Origin: Cryptomeria japonica
Lineage: Eukaryota > Streptophyta > Pinopsida > Cupressales > Cupressaceae
Assembly: GCF_030272615.1 (NCBI RefSeq)
Contig: NC_081414.1
Location: forward strand, 825,014,396-825,078,395
Direction: 5' to 3'
DNA: 64,000 bases
The translations under genes and the position numbers were made by a program. A model generated the notes under the pieces. It did no database searches. It had not been told where the DNA came from and saw only the letters and a program-made list of their open reading frames with translations. Shown piece by piece: positions 37,499 through 49,407 of this stretch. Position 1 is the stretch's first letter; every line of letters begins with the position of its first letter.

Positions 37499-39865
37499 TG
37501 TTGACGTGTATTTTGTACACTATCAAACACAGAATAAAATACCTAAAGGTACCTTATCCTCTCTTGAGTAAAGCCTCTGATTGCTGAAGATATCGCGAAA
37601 AAGGATCAATCAGGATGACTTCAAGGTTCTTGTATGTAGGGTCTCTACGTGTGGATAAGCTCTTTGTGGTATGATGTGATTTGCTGGAATCACAAGGGGA
37701 CTTACATTTGATGCCTGAACTTCTGATTTGCTTTGAATATTGCTGGAACACAGGATTTTCACTAGCTTAGATTTGAAAAAAGGAAAAAAGATGAGGGCGA
37801 GGAAAGGATCTAATCCTAACACTAAGAATGTAAGAGCAATGAATGATCTTTGATGAAATTCTAACTAAGTCTTGTTTTGACATCATAGGAACATCTCCAC
37901 AAGGTTAGTGCGATCTTCGAAGGAAAGCTTTATGATGTTCAAATCATCACTGCAGGCATAGACACCATCAGATTGATGCATATCGATGAAAAAGCGACAA
38001 TTGAAGTTAAGCTTAAGCTGAATGATTCCAGTTGACTACGCAAGGCAAGTCTGCAATCAACAAACTGCTAGTAGTATGGATATACGAATTTCACCATCAA
38101 TCAAGCACATTTCTTCCACTCATCTAATCATAAAATCAAACATGAGAAGTATAAAGACCATGCAAATTGTCGAATCGACCCATAAATTTCACCATTTCTT
38201 CAATGAAGTTACAAGTCTTTTACAACAACATCTTGGCAACAATCTTTACCTTCTCTCTCTACTCTACTCTAATTGCTATTCTATCTTATTACTTATCTAT
38301 CTCTTATCTATCTAATGCTTCCAACTATTTTCTAACTCCTAATTTATTGCCTTTACAAAATGAAATGCCAGGGCTTATATAGTGCCCTCAATACAATTCG
38401 ATGGCTTAGATCAATTCGAGATCAATGGCCAAGATTCAACAATGAAAACCCTAATTAGGGTTTGTTACAAGCATTACATAACATTTAATGCTTGACCAAT
38501 GATAAAATTGTATTGCTTGGACACATGTCCTCTCTAGAAAATTCCACCAATGAATAGCCGGGGTAGGTACATCGGAGTTTGTGCCACCTTCCATGAGTTA
38601 GGTACATTGAATCTGGACATGCTGAGGTGGACCACACTGACTGGAGAAGTGATGACTAGGATGCCACCTCGTCTGACACTTGTAACTTGGTAAATATTCA
38701 ACTTGGTGTTGTTGAGAAGCTAGCTTTAATTAATTCATCTGGAACTATCTGCTTCTTCAACGAACCCTTGTTCTAACCTCTTGTGTCCTTGATGTGCAGG
38801 ATGATGATGTACCTCGCCTTGTAATACTGGATTGGAGAAGGTCGCCCTTGATGACGTTAGTCCAAAGAAGGCCGTCCTTGTCGATGCTAGGCTGGAGGAG
38901 GTCGCCCTTGTCCTTGCTTGACCGTCCTTGATCTGGCTTGATTTTCCTTGAGGAGAGTCTTCCGACTTGTGGATCTTTCGAGCTTGGGAGTCGCCATCTT
39001 GGTACCTACACAACATTTCAAAATTAGTAATATATCTTTGAAAAAATTAAACTTTAAAAGGAAGATTCAAGATTTTAATTAGGAAACTTCATGATAAATC
39101 TTGAGTTATCATTTCCTAATTTAGGATTTTCAAAGCAAAATTTAAATCTTCAAAAATGGTGCCAAGGTGATTACGCCATACCTCCACTTGGGAATTAATT
39201 CTAAAAAATGATGCAAAAATAGGAGAATTCGCTAGGCAAAATGTAGATCAAGACTCCCTTTAGCAAAATGCGCTCCCTTTAGCTTGGAAAAGAACTCCAT
39301 CTTCCACTAGCTTCTTCAAGATCTGGAAATTCGCCTTCAAATACCTTCAAAACATCTGGAATTTATCCTCCAATCTAGCAAGAAATACGCCTCTCCAATA
39401 GCCTTCAAGATGAATTTCGCCCTTCTTAGTCTCCACTCCTGGTAGAAATTCGCTCCTCAAATTGCTCTTCCAAATCGCACTTGAAATGATGAGTGAATGA
39501 TTTGAATAATGAAAAACATGCCTCAAATATATAGAGCGCTCACCATTTTATTTCCATGGGCCGACTTGGAAAAATAGGCCAAAAGATAAATAAAAATTAA
39601 TAAAAGAAGAGGCCGACTTGATAAAAACATTAAATAATACCCCAAGCGCTCCAATTTTATTTTATTTTTTAAAAATAATAATAATTAATTTTAAATGCCT
39701 TTATAATTAAAAAATTCGATTTTTTTAGGCTCAAAATTAATTATTAAATACCATGCGCTTTTATTAAATGCCAAAAATATTTCAAGGTTTTATCGAATCT
39801 GGCATTTAATGTAATTTGAAGGATATTTGGCGCCCAAGCATGGAAATAATGGTTATTAACAAGAT

Positions 39866-41015
39866 CGCTTTGGTCCCTTGGTGAGGGACAGGAGCGATCT
39901 CATTCTAGACCTCACACTTCTTGTTTTTTACGTCCAAGACCTCATTTTTGACGTCCAAGATGGCATTTTTACTTAGAATTTCGAGTTCAATTTATTCGAT
40001 CTTTGGAATGAGTGCACTTTAAAGCATTTTCGCCCTGGTCCCTTGGTGAGGGACAGGAGCTATTTTGCAAATCCAAGCTTATCCGTCCTTAGTTAGCGTT
40101 CCAAATTATATTCAATGGATAAATCATGTTTTCCTTGGTCTCTTCAAATCATAAAATTGTCTTGATCCTGCAAGAATAGTGCAAATTTGAAATTCAAGCT
40201 CCAGTCCTTCAGTGAGGGATGGGAGCACTTTTGCAATTACAAGCCAATTCGTCCTTTGCTAGCTTCGAAAATTATCTTCAACGGATCGATTGCGTCTTCC
40301 TTCACCTACCTCAAACATAAAACTTGTTTTTCTCTTGCCCGAATCTTGTCTTGAGGGAAAATCGCTCTGGTCCCTTGGAGAGGGACAAGAGCACCCTAGC
40401 CAGTCACCTTGGTCCCTTGGAGAGGGACAGGGGCGAACTTGTTACTTAGGCCGATTTTCTTCATTGTGGCGTACTTAAGTTATATTCAACGGGCAAAACA
40501 TACTTCCCTTGACCTCCTCAAATCGGGAAACCACTTAAATCTTGCAAGGATAATGCGAAATTGGAATTCAAGCTCCGGTCCTTCAGTGAGGGACAGGAGT
40601 GATTTTTGCTCTCAGGGCCAAATCTTTTTACTTTTCACTTCAAATTTCCTTCGCTGAGGAAAATATCATCTCTTTACACGCCATGAATAAAAGTTCGAGT
40701 CCAAACAAGGTCTAAAAATGTGTATATGAATAAAATCGCTCTGGTCCCTTGGAGAGGGACAGGAGCGAATTTACCTTTCTAGACAAATACTCCATCATTT
40801 CATCGTCCTTAATCAAGTCTGGATGCTCTATCACGTTCATTTTGTCCTCCATCATGCCTTTGATGTCTCAATTTGTCCAAACAAGGTCAGGAATGACTCC
40901 ACTAAGCTTTTTCGCTCTGGACCCTTGGTGAGGGACATGAGCGATTCGCCTTGGACCCTTGGAGAGGGACAGGAGCGTTTTTCGCTCTGGATCCTCAGTG
41001 AAGGTCAGGAGCGAA
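39866..41015. repeat. 166-bp-phased hairpin array, copy A
   Basis: Ten copies of a ~31-bp imperfect palindrome, typically CGCTCTGGTCCCTTGG then AGAGGGACAGGAGCG, start at about 39866, 40031, 40198, 40364, 40406, 40572, 40737, 40913, 40947 and 40983. Steps are 165-167 bp except for a 42-bp doublet and a closing cluster at 176, 34 and 36. Sequence between the hairpins is much less alike than the hairpins. Confidence 0.88.
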
Positions 41016-41197
41016 TTTTGACTTTTCGAACTCTCTATCAGGACAATTTTAATGGAATATAACATTTAAGTATAAGTGACATTTCCTTCTTATACTTTAA
41101 GTTATATTCCATATATACTTTCAGGATGTTTGAGAGTGGTTTCAGACCTCCAGGAGTTATATTGCAAAATCTAGTTTTTTGAGGTTTTTCAGTTTCC

Positions 41198-41355
41198 AGA
41201 CTTAGTCAAATTCAAGATCAGGACATTCCAGACTTAGCCAAATTTCAGGATTAGGACTTTCAAACTTAGCCAAATTTCAGGATCAAGACTTTCAAACTTA
41301 GCCCAAATTTCAGGACATTCCAGACTTAGCCAAATTTCAGAATCAAGACATCACT
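41198..41355. repeat. ~34-bp tandem repeat near the LTR end
   Basis: About five units with the core CTTAGCCAAATTTCAGGAT. The same place in copy B (60205-60268) has only about two units, which accounts for part of the length difference. Confidence 0.8.
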
Positions 41356-41516
41356 CAAGCCGGACTTGCTTATCCATGTGATCACTTGGGCGACACTCAA
41401 AATGCAAAGGCTAGCTAACAAAACCCTAAAAGACCAAAAAAAAAAAAACCCTAAAAAGCAAAAAAGCAAGGGTCCCCATTTGCAATGGGGCGATGTGTGA
41501 AAACGTCACAACACAA

Positions 41517-41985
41517 TGTTAAATTGTATCAGATTTATATGTATAGGTAATTTTAAATTATAACATAATAATAATGAACAAATATGTCAACTGCTGTGTG
41601 TGCAATGATAAAGACTGCTGAATGTTATCGCCACAATATTAATTGCCCTTGCTTATTAAACCAACTGCAGATTACAATGTATAGAGTGAACGTAATTCAC
41701 ACACAAGTATTTGTCACTCCCACGAAAGCCTTTCTTTTCCATCTGTGATAGAATATCGATCTTGTATCTGTTTTTTTCGTAACATTATTTCCATAGACAA
41801 CATTGTATTTATAACCGATGGTGGTCCACAAAGGAGTCACGACTCCTTGTGGAACCAACATGATTCTTCAAGGAGTCGTGACTCCTACGTGGAGTCACAT
41901 CAGCAATCTTTTGACCAATACATAACCCATGATCATATCTTTGGGTTCTTTGCAATCTAATCGGTCAACCAAACCGATAAATGCA
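41517..41985 (-). repeat. 3' LTR of the copia element
   Basis: On the plus strand it runs TGTTAAATTG to GATAAATGCA. It contains two hairpins around GGAGTC/GACTCC; the stronger one (41826-41852) pairs CCACAA...GGAGTC with GACTCC...TTGTGG and sits a few bases from a TATTTATA sequence. Confidence 0.85.
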
Positions 41986-42332
41986 TGCTATCATTTACAA
42001 CGAATGGGTAAAGTAAATAATGAAATAATATAATTAATATTATGAATGATTAGTAACACAAGGTTGTTACTAATTATTCATAATATTGATTATAATATTA
42101 ATCATAAGATTAATCGATAAATAATTGATTACATAGATAAATATATATCTATATGTGATCAGAATAATAAGGATAGATTTACAAATAAATACAAGACAAA
42201 TGTCTAAGGCCGTGAGGCCAAGTAGACATTTGGTTCATCCGACCGATGCTATCTATTTTAACACTCCCTCTTAGCAAGGGAGGATAATCTTCTATCCTAC
42301 AACACCTTATTGTGATCACAATAGATTCATCT

Positions 42333-42376
<44 letters not shown>
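42333..42376. repeat. (AG)n microsatellite
   Basis: About 21 uninterrupted AG units inside the copia element, between pol and the 3' LTR. Confidence 0.95.
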
Positions 42377-42378
<2 letters not shown>

Positions 42379-42399
42379 ACCTCACTGTGATATTAGGAG

Positions 42400-42715
42400 A
42401 TATGGCATATCCACGGATATCATGTCTCATGATATCCACCATGATCTCATAAACAATACCCACCATTATGTCCACGGATATCATGTCTCATGATATCCAC
42501 CTTAATGGCAAATTTAAGGATATTGATTCATGGCATGTCCACAGATATTATGTCACATAATATCCACCATGAGCATCTTTGTTAGTAACATCATCTAGTA
42601 TGGCATATCCACAGATATCATCTCATGATATCCACCATGAACAGATATTACTTAGAGATGACAACCATCATGACATGTCCACAAATATCACGTCTCATGA
42701 TATCCATCATGATGG
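42400..42715. repeat. Array of palindromic units with GGATATCATG/CATGATATCC arms
   Basis: About five units of roughly 65 bp. The core of the best one is GGATATCATG, TCT, CATGATATCC: two perfect 10-bp arms with a 3-base loop. Others vary slightly. It lies downstream of RNase H and upstream of the 3' LTR, so it would be in the 3' untranslated part of the copia RNA. Confidence 0.8.
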
Positions 42716-43091
42716 TAAGATCAATATTGTTAGATCGTCACCTTACAATAAAGATCAGAAATACAAGTGTTCATCATTGAGAGATCGTCACCTCTAAATA
42801 ATGTTCACAAGGGCTCAACAAGCACTGAACCAATGTAGTCATGGAGTCACACACATGACAATAATCATGAACCATATCAAATTAATAAAAATTTATTAAT
42901 AAGAGTTTACACTTTAAATATCTTAAGAGAATACATTATTACTGTGAAAACAAATCAATGTAGTTGAGACTCAATCTCAGCTAAAGCTACATTTTCTACC
43001 ATACCAAGCTTACCTCAAAAGTATGCAAACTTTATTCTAGCAAGAGGCTTGGTGAGGATATCTGCAGTTTGTTCATCTGTACTAACATATC

Positions 43092-46000
43092 TCAACTAAA
43101 TAGCATTCCTTCCACCATGTCTCTAACATAATGATAAGGAATCTCCACATGCTTTGTTCTGTCATGAAACACAGGATTGACAGAAAGCTTTATACAACTC
43201 TTACTGTCACAATGGACGATAGTAGGGTCTAAGGATTGTCCAAACAATCCTACAAGAAGTTTTTTGAGCCACATAGCTTCTTAAGTCCCCAAGGATGCTG
43301 CAATATACTCTGCTCCTGTGGAGCTGAGTGCAACTGAAGATTGCTTCTTACTGAACCAGGAGATCATAGCTGAACTCAAACTGAAACAACACTCAGATGT
43401 GCTTTTCCAATCAATTACACTCCCAGCCCAATCAAAATCAGTATACCCATGAAGGTTCAGGTCCACATCATCATATTTTAAACCATATCCAATTGTGGCA
43501 CGTAGTTATCTTAGAATATGCTTTGTTGCAACCAGATGTATTTGTCTTGGTTCATTCATGAACTGACTAAGTGCACTCACTGCATAACAAATATTTGGTC
43601 TAGTGTTGACCAAGTACATCAAGGACCCAATCAATTGCCTGTTAAGAGTGGGATCTGCCAAGTCTAAATTAGCTACATCTTCTCTTAACTTATGCAAGTT
43701 TGATTCCATAGGTGTGACCATGGATTTATAATCCATCATTCCAAACCTTTTCAGAATGTCAATAGTATACTTTCCTTGACTTAGACTGATTCCATGAGGT
43801 TTCTTCCATACTTCTAAACCAGGGAAATAGTGCAATAGACCTAGATCTTTCATATCAAATTCAGATGCTAGTTCTTGCTTACATTTGATAATGAGATGAT
43901 CTTCTCCTGTAATTAATAGGTCATCAACATAAAGAATTAAGATTAATATTTCTCCATTAATTACCTTGAAATATAGGTTAGAATCTACATCATTCTTGGA
44001 GAAACCCAAGCCCAAAAGGTAATGGTCAATCCTCTCATACCAAGCACGAGGAGCCTGTTTAAGACCATACAATGCCTTCTTTAATTTACAAACATGAGAC
44101 TCCTTCCCATGAATCACGAAACCCTCAGGTTGCTCAATGTAGACTTCTTCCTCAATCACGCCATTGAGAAAGGTCGTCTTTACATCCATTTGATGGATTT
44201 TCCACCCTTTAGATGCAGCAATAGCAATCACAGTTCTGACAAAGGTATATCGGGAAATAGGAGCAAAGGTTTCTTCGTAGTCAATTCCTTCCTTTTGTGA
44301 AAATCCTCTAGCTACAAATCTGGCTTTATATTTTTCTATACTACCATCAGCAACATGTTTAATTTTGAAGAGCCATTTAGAGGAAACAATTGATTTACCT
44401 TCAGGTCTAGGAACAATGTCCCAAACTTCCTCAATCACACCATTGAGAAAGGTCGTCTTTACATCCATTTGATGGATTTTCCACCCTTTAGATGTAGCAA
44501 TAGCAATCACGGTTCTGACAAAGGTATATCGGGAAACAGGAGCAAAGGTTTCTTCGTTGTCAATTCCTTCCTTTTGTGAAAATCCTCTAGCTACAAATCT
44601 TGCTTTATATTTTTCTATACTACCATCAGCAGCATGTTTAATTTTGAAGAGCCATTTAGAGGAAACAACTGATTTACCTTCAGGTCTAGGAACAATGTCC
44701 CAAACTTCCTCAATCACGCCATTGAGAAAGGTTGTCTTTACATCCATTTGATGGATTTTCCACCCTTTAGATGCAGCAATAGTAATCACGGTTCTGACAA
44801 AGGTATATCGGAAACAGGAGCAAAGGTTTCTTCGTAGTCAATTCCTTCCTTTTGTGAAAATCCTCTAGCTACAAATCTGGCTTTATATTTTTCTATACTA
44901 CCATCAGCAGCATGTTTAATTTTGAAGAGCCATTTAGAGGAAACAACTGATTTACCTTCAGATCTAGGAACAATGTCCCAAACATCATTCTTCAAAGTAG
45001 ATTGGTATTCTTCTGTCATAGCATCTTTCCAAACTTGAAGACTAGAGGCTTCCTCAACACTAGTGGGTTGACTCAATGATATCACTCATTAATGCAACAT
45101 AGCTGGAGAATCTGTGTGGTCTTTTACTTTCCCTGAAGGTTCCTTTTGGTGTTGCAAAGCCTTTAGCCTCTTGTATCATTTTTCTTGCCCAAAGAGGTCT
45201 TTTCCGGTTTACAACAATGTCTCTAGGTCCATCAATAGGATCCAAGGGTTCATTTGGATTAACATCTTCCACAAGTTCACAAGTCTCAATCTGAATCTCA
45301 GGAGTATGGTCTTCTTCCATACTTTGAGGGGGCTCTTGATCTTCAATGTCTGTCTCATGAATATCCTTGGATTTTCTAAAAGCAACATCTTCCTCAAAGA
45401 TTACATCCCTACTTAACTCAATCAATTTTGGTCCTGGAATATAGATCCTATAGGCTTTAGATGTTTCACTGTATCCTACAAAAATTCCCTTCTTGCTTGA
45501 AGGTTCTAGTTTTGATCTTTTATCTTTGGGTATGTGTATGTATACTGGGCAACCAAAGATTCTTAAGTGACTTGCATCAAGTTTTACTCCCGTGGATGCT
45601 TCCTCGGGTGTTTTATTTCCTAAAATGTTGTGAGGGCTTCTATTTTGAATATAAATAGTAGTTCTAAAAGCTTCAGCCCAAAAAGAGGTATCAAGATTTT
45701 GGTCATGTATCATGGCTTTGACTGATTCTACAATGGTACTATTTTTCCTTTCTGCCACACCATTTTGTTGAGGGTTATAGGGAACACTAAACTCCCTCTT
45801 AATCCTAGCATCACTACTAAAGTTTCTAAAGTTATTAGAGGTATACTCTCCTCCATTATTTGATCTTAAGGTTTTGATTCTTTTCCCTAACATATTTTCA
45901 ACTAGGGCTTTGAATTCCTTAAACCTCATTAATACTTCATCAGATTCTTTACTTTTCAAAAAAATATATCCAAGTTTTCCTAGAATAGTCATCAATGAAA

Positions 46001-47513
46001 CTAACATAGTACAAGAGCCCACCTAAGGAAGCTACTGTCATAGGTCCACATAAGTCTGAATGAATAAGTTCTAAAACATATTTAGATCTACTTTCACTAT
46101 TATGAAAAATACCTTTAGTGTTCTTCCCCAAGGCACATCCTTTGCAAGTTCCTTCACATTCTTGACTAATCTTGGGAAGTCCTGTCACCATCTTCTTCAT
46201 CGATGGTAGAGCACAAAAATGAAGATGTCCCAATCTTCTATGCCAAATCTCACATGTATTTGAAGAATCATGAATTAGTGCTTGAGAAGTAGTGCGAAGT
46301 TGATAGAGACTCCCATGGTGAACTCCTATAGTTTGAGCCTTCTTGATGTTTGTCTTCTTGGGCCATGCTAGGACCTTGCCATTCATGAAAGCAATTTGGT
46401 AGCCTTTGTCTTCCAAGGCTGATATGGAGACCAAATTACGTTTGATCCCTGGTACGAATAATACATCAGTTAATTGTATAGAGATGCCTGAATTTAGTTG
46501 TAAAGTAGAGGTCCCAACTCCTTTTACTAAATAGCTAGAGTCATCTCCAATGGTAACTTTCTCATTTGGAGTATTTTCCACCAAGTTATCTAGATGTTCT
46601 CTAAATCCCATGATGTGGCGTGATGCCCCACTATCAATGATCCACGTGTTGTGACCGGTAGCCACATGACTTGAAAGAGCTGAAAAGAAGATGAATCCAT
46701 CTAAATCTCCTTGAGGAATGGTTTCATTAACATGTGCAATGGAGGCTTGAGGCATGGTCCTGGTAGGACATTTCATAGCATAGTGACCATATTTGTCACA
46801 TCTGAAACATTGTACTTTTGACATATCCTTCCTTCTCTTGGACGTAGAACCACCATTTGATTCTTTGTCTTTCTTCCTTTTGAAGTATCCTTTCTTTCCC
46901 TTCTTCTTGGTGGAGTGTGTGGCTTGTACATGAATGTCCTCATTCGTGGAGCTTTGTCCAATCCCTCTTGTAATCAGTCTCGACTCTTCTTGAATACAAT
47001 CAAGTTTAGATCGTGCACTTATCCCCTGAATGAATGATTCCCAAGAAGAAGGGAGATCATTGAGGGCCAACATGGTTAATTATTTACTTTCAATTGTGTG
47101 ACCAATAGTGGAGAGTTGGTCTCTCAGTTTTGTTATCCTCATGAAGTATGCAGTGAAAGTTTCGCCCTTGATCATTTTAACATGGTGGAGTTGTTGCTTT
47201 AATGCAAGAGCTCTACTAGTGTTATTTATCTCATACATACTTTCTAATGATTTGAACATATCATAGGTCGTTTCCAGTTTTGAGATAATCGGTACAATAT
47301 GGTCTTTCACACTACATCCACCAACATTTTCATAGCTTTATTGTTCTTTTTCATCCATTGGGGTTTTTCACTTTCTTCATCAGGTTCAGGTACAACTTTC
47401 TTTATGAATTCATCTAATTCGTTGTCCCTTAAGGCAATCATGATCCTAAACTTCCAAGATACAAAATTGGAAGCTCCTTCAAGACGATCCTCAAATCTAA
47501 CACCATTCACCAT
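43092..47513 (-). pseudogene. Copia gag-pol coding region, broken
   Basis: Reading right to left: gag N-terminal part (about 47.5-46.9 kb); a zinc knuckle CFRCDKYGHYAMKC (about 46.8 kb); the protease motif DSGAS (about 46.6 kb); the integrase zinc-binding His/Cys region with HRRLGHL and CKGCALGK (about 46.2-46.1 kb) and core with NGGEY and PQQNGVAERKN (about 45.9-45.7 kb); reverse transcriptase with KARFVARGFSQKEG, ALYGLKQAPRAWY and YVDD (about 45.0-43.9 kb); RNase H with DFDWAG, SSTGAEY and the HCDSKS region (about 43.4-43.1 kb). The order integrase before reverse transcriptase marks it as copia. Part of pol carries a three-fold internal repeat of about 279 bp. Roughly six breaks in all. Confidence 0.9.
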
Positions 47514-47603
47514 TGTGATGTATAGAAGAGAGTTGAGGAATTCGAGGATCTATGAAGAGTAGTCTTGCCTAAATAAATCTGATCTGATCTTTTCCTTATG
47601 CTG

Positions 47604-47615
47604 GCTCTGATACCA
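47604..47615 (-). other. Primer-binding site (initiator tRNA-Met type)
   Basis: Minus-strand TGGTATCAGAGC directly follows the 5' LTR; it is the classic Ty1/copia primer site. Confidence 0.92.
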
Positions 47616-48083
47616 TGTTAAAGTGTATCAGATTTATATGTATAGGTAATTTTAAATTATAATATAATAATAATGAACAAATATGTCAACTGTTGTATGT
47701 GCAATGATAAAGACTGCTGAATGTTATTGCCACAATATTAATTGCTCTTGCTTATTACATCAACTGCAGATTACAATATATAGAGTGAACGTAATTCACA
47801 CACAAGTATTTGTCACTCCCACGGCAGCCTCTCTTTTCCACCTGTGATAGAATATCGATCTTGTATCTGTTTTTTCGTAACATTATTTCCATAGACAGCA
47901 TTGTATTTATAACCGATGGTGGTCCACAAAGGAGTCATGACTCCTTGTGGAACCGACATGATTCTTCAAGGAGTCGTGACTCCTATGTGGAGTCACGTCG
48001 GCAATCATTTGACCAACGCATAACCCACGATCATATCGTTGAGTTCTTTGCAATCTAATCGGTCAACCAAACTGATAAATACA
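47616..48083 (-). repeat. 5' LTR of the copia element
   Basis: Plus-strand ends TGTTAAAGTG and GATAAATACA. In this copy the inner part of the hairpin is a perfect palindrome, AAGGAGTCATGACTCCTT (47930-47947). Confidence 0.85.
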
Positions 48084-48714
48084 TCAAAACTAGCAACAAT
48101 CAATCAATCTAATCGGTCTTTGCTAAGGAAAGTGGATTTGGGAGATCTATCAATTGATACAACCACTATTCTCTACTTGTTTTTGTCATCACCTGTCTTC
48201 ACAATACCATTGGCTCCTAAAGCGCTTGTTCCTCTAGACATTAGAAATTTTAGGAATCCCATGATTCACGAATTAGTAGGAAAACTAGCTCTATTACCAC
48301 AAAAATGTTTGTAATGTTCCTTATTGTTATTGATGCTAATATTCCTTAAGCCTTCTACAAATATTATTTAAATCAATTACTTTGATATATACCTTATAAT
48401 GTCACAACCAAATATTTAGGGCAAATAAATGATAGATTGAATAATATTTAAGTCAGCACCATACGAACCCTAAATTTGTATCAATGTTTACCTATAGTAT
48501 TAACAACTCGAAAATATGCAAAACCAGACCTTATAAAATCCTAGCTTATATTGACATTTACATAGAAAATTTAATGTCCCATTAGAATGCTTTAGACTTT
48601 ACTATCGAGCCCTAAAATGGCAATTGTTATATGTTCTACCCAAATCTAGCAAACTCACAAAAATTCTTTTTCATGCATGCATTTACATGAATAATCCAAA
48701 CCATGAATCAGACC
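48084..48714. other. Old spacer right of the copia element
   Basis: Begins with the putative copia target copy TCAAA. No gene recognised. It would have been continuous with the DNA left of 37494 before the copia and solo LTR insertions. Confidence 0.5.
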
Positions 48715-48875
48715 TGTTGTGAGCTATTCACACATCGCCCCATCACAAATGGGGACCCCCCACTTTTTCGCTTTCTAGGTTAGTCGTCTTGGCTTAGTTA
48801 GTTGTTGTCTAGTCTTTGCTATTAACCTTTTGTTTGTAGTTGCTCAGGAGTTGATCAAGTCTCCCTTTTAAGAAT
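48715..48875 (-). mobile_element. Inverted terminal fragment of the long-LTR family
   Basis: Begins TGTTGTGAGC and carries the family's terminal hairpin (CCCCAT...ATGGGG, 48740-48756) and the GGGGACCCCCC stretch in the inverted orientation, as at 62074. After about 48875 it no longer matches and passes into the G-depleted tract. Confidence 0.6.
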
Positions 48876-48963
48876 GAAGTGAAGTTCAACACTCCCTTTG
48901 CCCAGCCAAGGCATAATCACTTCCACTTCTCCCAGTATTGTCAGTGGGTGCCCAAACTTGATC

Positions 48964-49407
48964 ACTCCCATTTCCATTTCTCATCATCGCCATCACCATT
49001 TCACTATTCCATTTTCTTCCATTTCCACCTCCCCTACCACTCTTCACATCCACTCACCATATCCTCTACCCACCTACCTTTCTATACTCCATCTACCCTT
49101 CCTTCCAACGATCCCCATATCCTAACCCACTTCACCTGCATGACCTACCTTATATTTCCCAACTTCCATCTCACATCCTTAACCTACCCCTACAACTACC
49201 TTTACCTTTACCTCCATCACCCCTTCCATCTCATTCACCTCCCTACCTTCACCTATACCCTCACCTACCTAACCCTCTTCCCATCCTAGCATACTCACTC
49301 ACTACCCTTCACCTACATCTACACTTACCTATACCTCCCTACCCTTCATCTGCACTCATACCCACCTTCCATTTCCTACCTTTTCCCTTAACTACCACCT
49401 TACCCCC
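48964..49407. repeat. G-depleted C/T/A-rich tract, left part
   Basis: In about 440 bases of plus strand only about six are G. The rest is irregular CCTACC/TTCCAT/CACCTA-like words without a fixed period. Its open frames (for example 48879-49289) reflect composition. It is interrupted by the 7-kb unit at 49408 (CCCCC target) and continues at 56372. Confidence 0.85.

Larger units (their letters stand above)
37499..41513 (+). mobile_element. Long solo LTR, copy A (4015 bp), TSD CAATG
   Basis: Starts TGTTGACGTG and ends CGTCACAACA, flanked by CAATG on both sides (37494-37498 and 41514-41518). It aligns over nearly its whole length with 56627-60431 and at its ends with 49408-56366. Landmarks in order: TATA-like CTTATATAG (about 38374-38382), a minus-strand start codon at 38997, ten 166-bp-spaced hairpins (39866-41015), a short tandem repeat (41198-41355) and a terminal CCCCATT-TGC-AATGGGG hairpin. 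Orientation follows the TATA-like box and is tentative. Long LTRs of this kind are known from the Tat/Ogre group of Ty3/gypsy, but no internal region is here to prove it. Confidence 0.85.
41517..48083 (-). mobile_element. Ty1/copia element, both LTRs, broken
   Basis: Two ~468-bp LTRs (41517-41985 and 47616-48083) in direct orientation flank gag and pol on the minus strand in copia order (gag, protease, integrase, reverse transcriptase, RNase H). The initiator-tRNA-Met primer site lies at the expected place. The LTRs differ at about 30 positions by eye (about 6%); at slow gymnosperm rates this means tens of millions of years (inference). The flanks, read with the later solo LTR removed, are TCCAA and TCAAA, fitting a decayed 5-bp target copy. 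The coding part has roughly six breaks. Confidence 0.9.

Noticed and set aside
42400-42715. CRISPR-like array
   Set aside because: The palindromic units are diverged, spacers are not unique sequences of constant length, and the context is a plant copia element.
48879-49289. 136-codon proline/histidine/tyrosine-rich frame
   Set aside because: The DNA is almost free of G, so stop codons are rare in some frames; this is a composition effect.
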